Assembly: GCF_000146185.1 (NCBI RefSeq)
Contig: NC_012778.1
Location: 875,001-939,000, forward strand
DNA: 64,000 nucleotides
Source of the DNA: [Eubacterium] eligens ATCC 27750
GTDB lineage: Bacteria > Bacillota > Clostridia > Lachnospirales > Lachnospiraceae
Reading direction: 5' to 3'
This document shows, in pieces, positions 11,453 through 18,183 of the stretch (its first letter is position 1; every line of letters begins with the position of its first letter). Below the pieces are notes generated by a model. The model saw nothing but the letters and a program-made list of their open reading frames with translations. It did no database searches and had not been told where the DNA came from. Both the position numbers and the translations under genes were made by a program.

Positions 11453-11489
11453 AAGACTGTATGTTGATGAAATTCAATGTACAGTCTTT
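11453..11489 (+). terminator. Terminator-like hairpin at the start of unit 3
   Basis: Counterpart of the hairpin at 9121-9153. The arms AAGACTGTATGTTGA and TTCAATGTACAGTCTT pair with two G-U wobbles. The T-tract is broken (TTTC), so termination is probably weaker than in copy 1. Confidence 0.5.
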
Positions 11490-11507
11490 CTAGTATAAGG
11501 AGAAGAT

Positions 11508-12284
11508 ATGAACAAGAAAATAAAAAGTGCAGTAATAAGTATAGCAGTTATAGCAGTATTATTATTGGCAATTCTAATAGGGGTTAAGAATGGTACGCTA
11601 GATAAGTTGACGAAAGAAATGCCGACACTTGCAACAAGTCAGACAGAAACGGAGAAGTCAGCAGAAAACGAGTCTGAAAAAAATGAAAGCAGTAGCAACT
11701 CTGCTAGGGTAAGAAATTCTAGAAAAAGAGATATAGTAAATATAGGACAGGAGTTTGAATTAATAGATTGGGATATAAGGTATGGATATGATGAAAATAA
11801 TAGAGATACATATAATGTTTTCAATGTAACCGTAAAGTCAGTAGATATATCAAGAGAATGTGATTTTGATATAAAAAGGATTGATTATGGTTTGACAAAT
11901 AAAAAAGACAGCATGGATGATAATAATAATTTCATATCAGACTATTATTATGTAACTGTGAAATTAAATGTTAACAAAGATATTAATGATCATGATGTAC
12001 CGCCTGATGGAGAAATAAGTATGTTCCAGACAATGTGGTATATAGGAAAGATAGATAGCAATGGAACATTACAGCGTATCAGTAATAGCGGAGCTGTTGG
12101 TTCAGATGTACCGGATAAGCATGGAAATGTATATTTTGAAAAAGGGGAAACTAAAGCAATAACATTGTATTTTCTAATAACTGATGAAGAATTTGAAAAT
12201 GAAACATTAGCAATAGATTTTCATATTTATGGGTCACCGGATAAAGGAACATTAGCAATCGTACATGAACCAGAGACAAATTAG
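11508..12284 (+). CDS. Membrane-anchored array protein A3, function unknown
   Basis: Paralogue of A1, 258 residues, in the equivalent monocistronic position of the second block. The anchor helix and first 40 residues are nearly identical to A1; the linker contains a run of acidic residues and serines. The outer domain keeps the ECDFDI, NNFISDYYY, FEKGET and LAIVHEP motifs. Its C-terminal third looks intermediate between the A1 and A2/A4 types, which suggests recombination between copies. GGAGAAG lies 5 nt before the start. Confidence 0.85.
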   Translation: MNKKIKSAVISIAVIAVLLLAILIGVKNGTLDKLTKEMPTLATSQTETEKSAENESEKNESSSNSARVRNSRKRDIVNIGQEFELIDWDIRYGYDENNRDTYNVFNVTVKSVDISRECDFDIKRIDYGLTNKKDSMDDNNNFISDYYYVTVKLNVNKDINDHDVPPDGEISMFQTMWYIGKIDSNGTLQRISNSGAVGSDVPDKHGNVYFEKGETKAITLYFLITDEEFENETLAIDFHIYGSPDKGTLAIVHEPETN

Positions 12285-12308
12285 ATAGGGCATTTTCATG
12301 AAATATTT

Positions 12309-12376
12309 ACCACTTGTGTCAAAAAACGACCGCTTGTGCATGGACTATTGAAATTGATAAATATAAAAGATACATT
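12309..12376 (+). promoter_or_regulatory. LytTR direct-repeat operator plus sigma-A promoter, copy 4
   Basis: ACCACTTGTG (12309-12318) and ACCGCTTGTG (12329-12338), then 9 bp, TTGAAA (12348-12353), a 17-bp spacer and TACATT (12371-12376). From the second repeat to the signal-peptide codons it is almost identical to copy 2. Confidence 0.8.
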
Positions 12377-12427
12377 GAAGCAGACAGGTACTTATGTATC
12401 TGATTAAAATCTAAGGAGGATTTCTTT

Positions 12428-12862
12428 ATGGATTTAAAGAAACTAACAGGAAAGCTGACAACAATAGTTGCAGCAGGAGCAATGGTAATGTCAATTGGTG
12501 GTGGTGTAGTGTGGGCTAATAATTGCACAGATACTGAAGTTAGAATGTCATTTAATGAGGCAGAGGGAGAGTATCTACATTATACAAGTGGTAGAATGAA
12601 ACAAGATACATCTTGTGGATATATAAAAGGAGAATCTTCTTCTAATGGGTATTCATTTAATGCATCACTTGTTGGTTCTGATAGATATAGTAATTATTAT
12701 GAAGATTTTGATTTGATTGATTATGATGTTTTTCCAAGTGATGAGATATGGATGTACAATTATGTAAAAGAAAATGGATATAGTTATGCAGCTGTTAAAT
12801 GTGAGAGTAATACAGGAAGTGAGTATTCAGTAAAATTTTTATGGAGTCCAGATAGTGTATAA
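12428..12862 (+). CDS. Small secreted array protein B2 (DUF2712-like)
   Basis: Paralogue of B1, 144 residues. The signal peptide (about 1-30) matches B1 residue for residue, but the mature part has many replacements and three instead of four cysteines. The C-terminal motifs EIWMYNYVKENGY and WSPDSV are kept. The pattern of an unchanged promoter and export signal with a changed secreted part is what one expects of diversifying bacteriocins, toxins or signals. The DUF2712 assignment is from memory. The downstream hairpin and A4 repeat the B1-A2 arrangement. Confidence 0.85.
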   Translation: MDLKKLTGKLTTIVAAGAMVMSIGGGVVWANNCTDTEVRMSFNEAEGEYLHYTSGRMKQDTSCGYIKGESSSNGYSFNASLVGSDRYSNYYEDFDLIDYDVFPSDEIWMYNYVKENGYSYAAVKCESNTGSEYSVKFLWSPDSV

Positions 12863-12888
12863 AATCTGATTAAATTGTTTGTAAAAAA

Positions 12889-12921
12889 GAGATTGTATAT
12901 CAGATAATAATATACAATCTC
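12889..12921 (+). terminator. Hairpin between B2 and A4 (weak terminator)
   Basis: The stem GAGATTGTATAT / ATATACAATCTC corresponds to the hairpin at 10535-10570, but the following bases are TTGATT instead of a T-run. More read-through into A4 and the transporter genes is expected. Confidence 0.5.
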
Positions 12922-12940
12922 TTGATTAAAAAGGGAAAAA

Positions 12941-13711
12941 ATGAAGAAGAAAATAAAAAGTGCAGTAATTAGTATAGGCATTATATCAGTATTGTTGTTG
13001 TCAATTCTAATAGGTGTTAAGAATGGAACAATAGATAAGCTGACAAAAGAAATGCCGACACTTGAAACAAAACAGGAACAGACAAATATACAAAATGAAA
13101 ATCAAAACAATACAGGTAATGATTCTGCAAGAGAAGAAAACTTAAGTAAAAGAGATGTGGCGTATATAGGTCAGCAGTTTGAATTGAGGGATGATGATAT
13201 AAGATATAAATATGATGAAAATAATCGGAAAACATATAATGTATTTTATATATCTGTTAGAACCGTTAATATTTCCAGAGAATGTAATTTTGATGTGAAT
13301 AGAATAAGATTTGGACTAGACGATAAGAAAGATAGTATTGATGCAGATTATAATTTTATATCAGATTATTACTATGCAATGATAGAGTTAGAGGTTACTA
13401 AAGATATTAATGATAATGATATAATATTAGATAATGATAATGAATTCCATACATTATGGTATTCTGTAAAACTGAATGAAGATGGTACATATAATAAAAT
13501 TGAAAATTATGAAAATGTTGGGATAAGTTCAGACAATACTCATGGAAATGTTCATCTTGAAAAGGGTGAAACAAAAACAATAACATTATACTATCTTATA
13601 ACAGATGAAGAATTTGAGAATGAAATATTAGCAATAGATTTTTATATTGAGGGGTCACCATGCAAAGGAACATTAGCAATCATACATGAACCAGGAGGAG
13701 AAAATGAATAA
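12941..13711 (+). CDS. Membrane-anchored array protein A4, function unknown
   Basis: Paralogue of A1-A3, 256 residues, with the anchor helix near residues 7-25. It sits behind secreted protein B2, as A2 does behind B1. The linker is the most diverged of the four (Asn/Gln-rich). Its last codons overlap the start of the ABC permease gene by 8 bp (ATGAATAA), so it is translationally coupled to the transporter. This is the best sequence evidence that the array and the ABC transporter work together. Confidence 0.85.
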   Translation: MKKKIKSAVISIGIISVLLLSILIGVKNGTIDKLTKEMPTLETKQEQTNIQNENQNNTGNDSAREENLSKRDVAYIGQQFELRDDDIRYKYDENNRKTYNVFYISVRTVNISRECNFDVNRIRFGLDDKKDSIDADYNFISDYYYAMIELEVTKDINDNDIILDNDNEFHTLWYSVKLNEDGTYNKIENYENVGISSDNTHGNVHLEKGETKTITLYYLITDEEFENEILAIDFYIEGSPCKGTLAIIHEPGGENE

Positions 13712-14525
13712 ATTAATTAAAATAGAATTGGAAAGAGCATTTAAGAATAAGATGCTTATAATATCTGTAGTAATAGGATTAGTTATTGTTGGATTTAATA
13801 TATGGAACGAGATTATTCCTGCAAGAAAAACATTAGATAAACTGCTTGAGATGGGGAAATACAGCGGTATACAGCTTCCGGGACTGTATATGAAGTGGAT
13901 GGGAGTAAGACCGGGGTCTTATGTATTTCTTTATTACTTTATTATGCCGTTGTTGACAGCATTGCCATATTCTATAAGCATATTGATGGATGTGAAGAAG
14001 CATTATGTTAATAATATATTTACAAGAATTGATAAAAAGAAGTATTACAAAGCAAAGCTTTTTGCCCAGTTTATAGTAGGCGGTTTTGTGGCAAGCTTTC
14101 CGCTTGTTATATCATTTGTTGTGACAGCTATGATTTTGCCGGCTTTTAAGCCTGAATCGGTTAGTTCACAGTTTAATTTTTCAAAACTGTCAGTTTTTGG
14201 AGATTTATTTTTTAAAGCACCGTTTGCAATGGCTGTTATAGTATTTTTATTTGCATTTGTGGGATTTGGACTTATTAACTGTATTGCATACATATTTGCA
14301 GACCTTGTAAATAACAGGTTTATGGTCGCACTTACACCATTCATGATGTATTTCTTTTATTATATTGTTTGTTCATCTATTGGAAGAGACGGTCCTATGG
14401 AATATCTGACAGCATCAAAACTTCGTTATTCTGAACTGAAATTTATGATAATTGATATGGTGATGTTAATAGTGCTGATAACAGTATCGTATTTTGTACG
14501 AAGCAGAAGAAAGGATGCAATCTGA
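13704..14525 (+). CDS. ABC-2-type transporter permease subunit
   Basis: Protein of 273 residues. It begins MNKLIKIELERAFKNK, the amphipathic entry typical of ABC-2 permeases. Hydrophobic segments near residues 16-35, 75-95, 115-140, 170-200, 205-225 and 245-265 suggest about six helices. The ATG at 13704 is preferred over 13686 because AGGAGG lies 5-6 nt upstream and the gene then overlaps A4 by 8 bp. It is the first of three different permease-like genes served by the ATPase at 16653. Confidence 0.85.
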   Translation: MNKLIKIELERAFKNKMLIISVVIGLVIVGFNIWNEIIPARKTLDKLLEMGKYSGIQLPGLYMKWMGVRPGSYVFLYYFIMPLLTALPYSISILMDVKKHYVNNIFTRIDKKKYYKAKLFAQFIVGGFVASFPLVISFVVTAMILPAFKPESVSSQFNFSKLSVFGDLFFKAPFAMAVIVFLFAFVGFGLINCIAYIFADLVNNRFMVALTPFMMYFFYYIVCSSIGRDGPMEYLTASKLRYSELKFMIIDMVMLIVLITVSYFVRSRRKDAI

Positions 14526-14526
14526 T

Positions 14527-15075
14527 ATGAAGAAGAAAATATTAATAATAGCGTTAGTATGTATATTGGCGGGAGTGGCAGCGTTCTATATAGTTAAAGT
14601 CAATAAGATGTATCCACAGGGAAGTGTCACTGAATATGAGATTAATGAACAGGTTGAACTTAGCGGATATTCGGCTTGTGTTAACAGCTATAAGGTCATG
14701 TCAATTGATGATTTTATGAATGAGTATGGAATTGATAAACGAAAAGACAGAAGTGATACACAGGATGAAATATACGTTATGGTTGCGCAATGTACTTTAG
14801 ATATAACGGGAGAGATGAAAGGATTTCCTTATGCAGATATCAGACTGGCATCGGGAGCTTTCTCACAGGGAATATCTAATGATTATATAAGAGATATTAA
14901 CAAAGATGTTAATTTTTCTAAGTTTGAGCAGGGGACAAGCATTACTGTAGATGTACCTTTCCTTATCCACAGCATATCATTTCCTCACAGCATAAATGCT
15001 GATAAGCTGAACAAAGAAGAATGGCAGTTGTATTTCTCAGTAACTCCGGGTAAGTATGTGAGAATGGGTAAATAA
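14527..15075 (+). CDS. Membrane-anchored accessory protein of the ABC operon, unknown
   Basis: Protein of 182 residues. It has one N-terminal membrane helix (about 4-24) without a lipobox, then an outer domain beginning YEINEQVELSGY that is laid out like the A-array proteins (anchor, short linker, beta-rich domain). The similarity is weak and judged by eye only. It lies 1 bp after the first permease stop and 1 bp before the second permease start. Starts at 14515 or 14494 cannot be excluded. It may be a solute-binding or immunity component of the transporter. Confidence 0.75.
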   Translation: MKKKILIIALVCILAGVAAFYIVKVNKMYPQGSVTEYEINEQVELSGYSACVNSYKVMSIDDFMNEYGIDKRKDRSDTQDEIYVMVAQCTLDITGEMKGFPYADIRLASGAFSQGISNDYIRDINKDVNFSKFEQGTSITVDVPFLIHSISFPHSINADKLNKEEWQLYFSVTPGKYVRMGK

Positions 15076-15076
15076 T

Positions 15077-15841
15077 ATGTGGAATGAATTGAGAAGAAGA
15101 TATGTTAACAGGGAAATGTTGTTCTGGCTTGCGGGAGCAGTTATTTCACAGGAAGTTCTGCTTACGGTTTTCTTAAGAACTTTACAGAGAAATGTGTCGG
15201 GAACACCGTGTGTATTAGATGTATTGACCTGTATGTCACAGAATTATGTGTTTCCGCTGATGATGATTATAGCAGCTGTCTGTAATCAGAGAATGATGAA
15301 ATGCGACAGAGATCCAATGATAATTCTGAAATACAGTTCGAGAGCAGGAATATATCTGTGGCAGAGTATCTGTACGATAGTGTATTCGGCAGTGTTGTCA
15401 TTAATATATGAACTGGCTGCAATTGCATATGCATCAACTAAGTTTGATGTGTTTTTTAACTGGAACAGTTATTCAAGTTATAAATTAATGAATCTGGATG
15501 TATTGCCGGCAGGTGAGGTAACAAGCATACAGGTAATGTTTGTTTACTGGATATTAATGGCTTTGATGATTGCGATAACATGTTTTATAGGAATTATATT
15601 TGAAATAATATTTTCGTCAGATGTTATATCAGGTGTGGCTGTTATTATATTTGCAGGAGTAGATATATTTATACCGCTTACCTACCATAAGCTGATTATA
15701 TTCGGGGCTGCATGGTATAGTTCCGGAGAGTGCGCCAGAAAGCTTGGCATAGCTGCTTTAATTATGGCTGTTCTGATTATTGCAGGTCTTATTCTTCAAA
15801 GAAAGCGTGAGTATTATGAATATAAAAAAGAAGATGAGTAA
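15077..15841 (+). CDS. ABC transporter permease-like membrane protein
   Basis: Protein of 254 residues with about six hydrophobic segments and little charged sequence between them. It begins MWNELRRRYVNREMLFWLAG. It has no strong resemblance to a named family, but its position between the accessory protein, another permease and the ATPase argues for a transporter membrane subunit. The start follows the previous stop by 1 bp with only a weak ribosome-binding site, so translation is probably coupled. Confidence 0.75.
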   Translation: MWNELRRRYVNREMLFWLAGAVISQEVLLTVFLRTLQRNVSGTPCVLDVLTCMSQNYVFPLMMIIAAVCNQRMMKCDRDPMIILKYSSRAGIYLWQSICTIVYSAVLSLIYELAAIAYASTKFDVFFNWNSYSSYKLMNLDVLPAGEVTSIQVMFVYWILMALMIAITCFIGIIFEIIFSSDVISGVAVIIFAGVDIFIPLTYHKLIIFGAAWYSSGECARKLGIAALIMAVLIIAGLILQRKREYYEYKKEDE

Positions 15842-16649
15842 CAAAAGTATAAGAGGCGTTATATGGCATGATATTGCAAGAGGTTTCTATGCTGACAGAT
15901 TCAGATATTTAATCGCTGTTCTTATGCTTGCCGGAGTGCTGATAATATTAGGAAATCATGAATTCGGAATGATGGATACGATATTCTTTATTCAGGGCGG
16001 TTATGATCCTGTTCTTATTATTAAGGAGGGAAAGATTGTATTTCCTTTTGTATGGATGCTGATTCAGTTTCTTGTTCCATTCATGATATACAGTTATTGC
16101 AATGATGACTGTGAAGGCGTAGGAATTGATTTTCTTATGAAATGCAGAAGCAGAAGGTTGTGGTGGAACAGTAAATGTCTGTGGAACTGCCTGACTGTGC
16201 TTTCTGTATATGCAATTCAGTATGCAACAGCATTTGTATATGGATTATGCAATGGAAACCTGAGTATGAAGATTAATTATGAGCTTTTTGAAAAGATTAG
16301 TAATAAATCTGTTCCGGATAATGCGGCAAACGTGTGGATTATAGTGTATATGCTTGTAATGCCGGTTGTTGTTTCTTTGGTAACAGCACTGGTTCAGATG
16401 ACAATCTCCATGTTTACGAATCCGATGATTGGCATGCTCGCAGTTATGGCATGGAATGTTATGTCAGTATTTATAAACAATCCGCTTATGATAGGAAATA
16501 ATTCGATGGTGGTAAGAAGCAGTGTGTATAATGCACAGAGAATACAGGTATGGCAGTCAGCTGCGGTATGCATTGTTGTGTATATTGTCGTGTATGTGGT
16601 TGGAATGATTGGATTTAATAAAAAAGATATTCTTGTGAGGGAGGATTAA
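15816..16649 (+). CDS. ABC transporter permease-like membrane protein
   Basis: Protein of about 277 residues with roughly six hydrophobic segments and the opening RGVIWHDIARGFYADRFRYL typical of ABC-2 permease N-termini. The start at 15816 is uncertain: an ATG at 15834 overlaps the previous stop codon (ATGAGTAA) and would suit coupled translation. The gene ends at 16649, and GGGAGG at its end serves as the ribosome-binding site of the ATPase gene. Confidence 0.78.
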   Translation: MNIKKKMSNKSIRGVIWHDIARGFYADRFRYLIAVLMLAGVLIILGNHEFGMMDTIFFIQGGYDPVLIIKEGKIVFPFVWMLIQFLVPFMIYSYCNDDCEGVGIDFLMKCRSRRLWWNSKCLWNCLTVLSVYAIQYATAFVYGLCNGNLSMKINYELFEKISNKSVPDNAANVWIIVYMLVMPVVVSLVTALVQMTISMFTNPMIGMLAVMAWNVMSVFINNPLMIGNNSMVVRSSVYNAQRIQVWQSAAVCIVVYIVVYVVGMIGFNKKDILVRED

Positions 16650-16652
16650 AAC

Positions 16653-17291
16653 ATGTATATTAAAATAACAGATGTTAATAAAACGATTAAGAAAGCACCA
16701 ATATTAAGGGATATCAATCTGGAATTTACAGGTGGAAAAGTATATGGATTAAGAGGAAAGAATGGTTCAGGAAAGACTATGCTTATGCGTGCAATATGCG
16801 GGCTTATTACTCCGGATTCGGGAATAATTGATATTAATGGAAAGATACTTGGAAAAGATATCTCATTTCCGGAAAGTATAGGCGTGTTAATTGAGAATCC
16901 TGCATTTATAGGTAATTATACAGGATTTAAGAATCTTAAGGTGCTGGCATCTATTCAGAACAGAATTGGTGATGAACAGATAAGAAAGGCACTTGAAGAT
17001 ATCGGACTTGATCCGGATGACAAGAGAACTTACAGAAAGTATTCTCTGGGAATGAAGCAGAAGTTAGGAATTGCGGCAGCAGTTATGGAAAATCCTGATA
17101 TTATTATTCTTGACGAGCCGATTAATGCACTTGATGATGTCAGTGTTGAGAAGGTTCATGATATATTAGAAGAACAGAAGAAAAGAGGAGCGGTAATAAT
17201 TATTGCATGCCACGATAAGGAAGAACTTGACCAGCTATCTGATGAGATTATAGAGATATCAGATGGCAGAATTATCAATAAAACCTGTTAG
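16653..17291 (+). CDS. ABC transporter ATP-binding protein (BcrA/LanF-like)
   Basis: Protein of 212 residues. The Walker A motif is GKNGSGKTM (about 36-44), the signature YSLGMKQKLG, Walker B IIILDEPINALD, and a switch histidine lies in ACHDKEEL. The YSLGMKQ signature is typical of peptide-antibiotic resistance and immunity ATPases such as BcrA and LanF. As the only ATPase in the 13704-17291 operon it probably energises the three permeases, exporting or expelling the small array proteins or a related peptide. Substrate direction is inferred. Confidence 0.9.
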   Translation: MYIKITDVNKTIKKAPILRDINLEFTGGKVYGLRGKNGSGKTMLMRAICGLITPDSGIIDINGKILGKDISFPESIGVLIENPAFIGNYTGFKNLKVLASIQNRIGDEQIRKALEDIGLDPDDKRTYRKYSLGMKQKLGIAAAVMENPDIIILDEPINALDDVSVEKVHDILEEQKKRGAVIIIACHDKEELDQLSDEIIEISDGRIINKTC

Positions 17292-17320
17292 TAGTATCAT
17301 TACATAGTACTGGCGTAATG

Positions 17321-17334
17321 TTACAAAAATGTAA
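17321..17334 (+). promoter_or_regulatory. BceR-type operator upstream of the BceAB-like genes
   Basis: TTACA-AAAA-TGTAA, a perfect inverted repeat within ATGTTACAAAAATGTAATGT. It matches the TNACA-N4-TGTAA consensus described for BceR-like regulators, 81 bp before the ATPase start. The likely binder is the regulator encoded at 5382-6047. Confidence 0.7.
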
Positions 17335-17415
17335 TGTTCCGTAATATTGAACAAACGACACCGGATTAGTTAAGTGGTAAAACATAATTAATCTATATGA
17401 AAGGAATTAATTATT

Positions 17416-18183
17416 ATGGAAACAATACTTAAGATTGATAACATTGAAAAGTATTATGGAAACAAATCAAGTCTTACCAAAGCGATTGACAATATTTCGT
17501 TTGAGGTTGGAAAGGGAGAATTCGTTTCTATAATGGGAGCGAGCGGTTCAGGAAAGACGACGCTTCTTAACTGTATATCAACACTTGATAAGGTGACTAC
17601 AGGTAAGATATATGTCGGAGACAACGAAATTACACAGTTAAAGGGCAATAAGCTTAACAAGTTCAGAAGAGAGGAGTTAGGCTTTATCTTTCAGGACTTT
17701 AATCTTCTTGATACTTTAACAGCATTTGAAAATATTGCACTGGCGCTTTCTATACAGAATGTTCCGTCAAGGGAGATTGAATTAAGAGTAAGACAGACTG
17801 CAAGAGAGCTAGGTATTGAAGATGTATTAAACAAATATCCTTATCAGATGTCAGGCGGACAGAAGCAGAGGGTAGCAAGTGCAAGAGCCATTATTACGAA
17901 CCCAAAGCTTATTCTTGCTGATGAGCCGACAGGAGCGCTTGACTCAAGGTCATCAAGGATGTTACTTGAGAGCTTTAATTTTCTTAATACTGAGCTTTCG
18001 GCAACAATTCTTATGGTAACCCACGACGCATTTACTGCAAGCTACGCAGGCAGAGTGATATTTATCAAGGACGGTAAAATCTTCAATGAGATACGCAGAG
18101 GCGAATCTACAAGAAAAGAATTTTTTGATAAAATCATTGATGTTGTGACATTGTTAGGAGGCGACCTTAATAATGCTCTTTAA
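17416..18183 (+). CDS. Bce-type ABC transporter ATP-binding protein
   Basis: Protein of 255 residues, the usual length for BceA. The Walker A motif GASGSGKTT is near residues 40-48, with Q-loop FIFQDFNLLD, signature MSGGQKQRVA, Walker B LILADEPTGALD and switch MVTHD. It works with the large permease that follows, overlapping it by 11 bp. Such pairs sense and detoxify cell-wall-active peptide antibiotics and report flux to a BceS-type kinase (here 6044-7102). It has a separate transcript start downstream of the TTACA/TGTAA box. Confidence 0.93.
   Translation: METILKIDNIEKYYGNKSSLTKAIDNISFEVGKGEFVSIMGASGSGKTTLLNCISTLDKVTTGKIYVGDNEITQLKGNKLNKFRREELGFIFQDFNLLDTLTAFENIALALSIQNVPSREIELRVRQTARELGIEDVLNKYPYQMSGGQKQRVASARAIITNPKLILADEPTGALDSRSSRMLLESFNFLNTELSATILMVTHDAFTASYAGRVIFIKDGKIFNEIRRGESTRKEFFDKIIDVVTLLGGDLNNAL

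Larger units (their letters stand above)
9051..13711 (+). repeat. Tandem segmental duplication, two blocks of about 2.3 kb
   Basis: Block 1 (about 9051-11380) and block 2 (about 11383-13711) each contain operator, A gene, operator, B gene, hairpin and A gene in the same order and orientation. Operators, promoters, anchor helices and signal peptides are the most similar parts; the extracytoplasmic coding parts have drifted. Confidence 0.85.

Noticed and set aside
9051..17291. Lanthipeptide or other RiPP biosynthetic cluster
   Set aside because: No LanB, LanC, LanM, radical-SAM or peptidase-ABC modification gene is present; the B proteins have standard Sec-type signal peptides rather than a leader with a double-Gly cleavage site.
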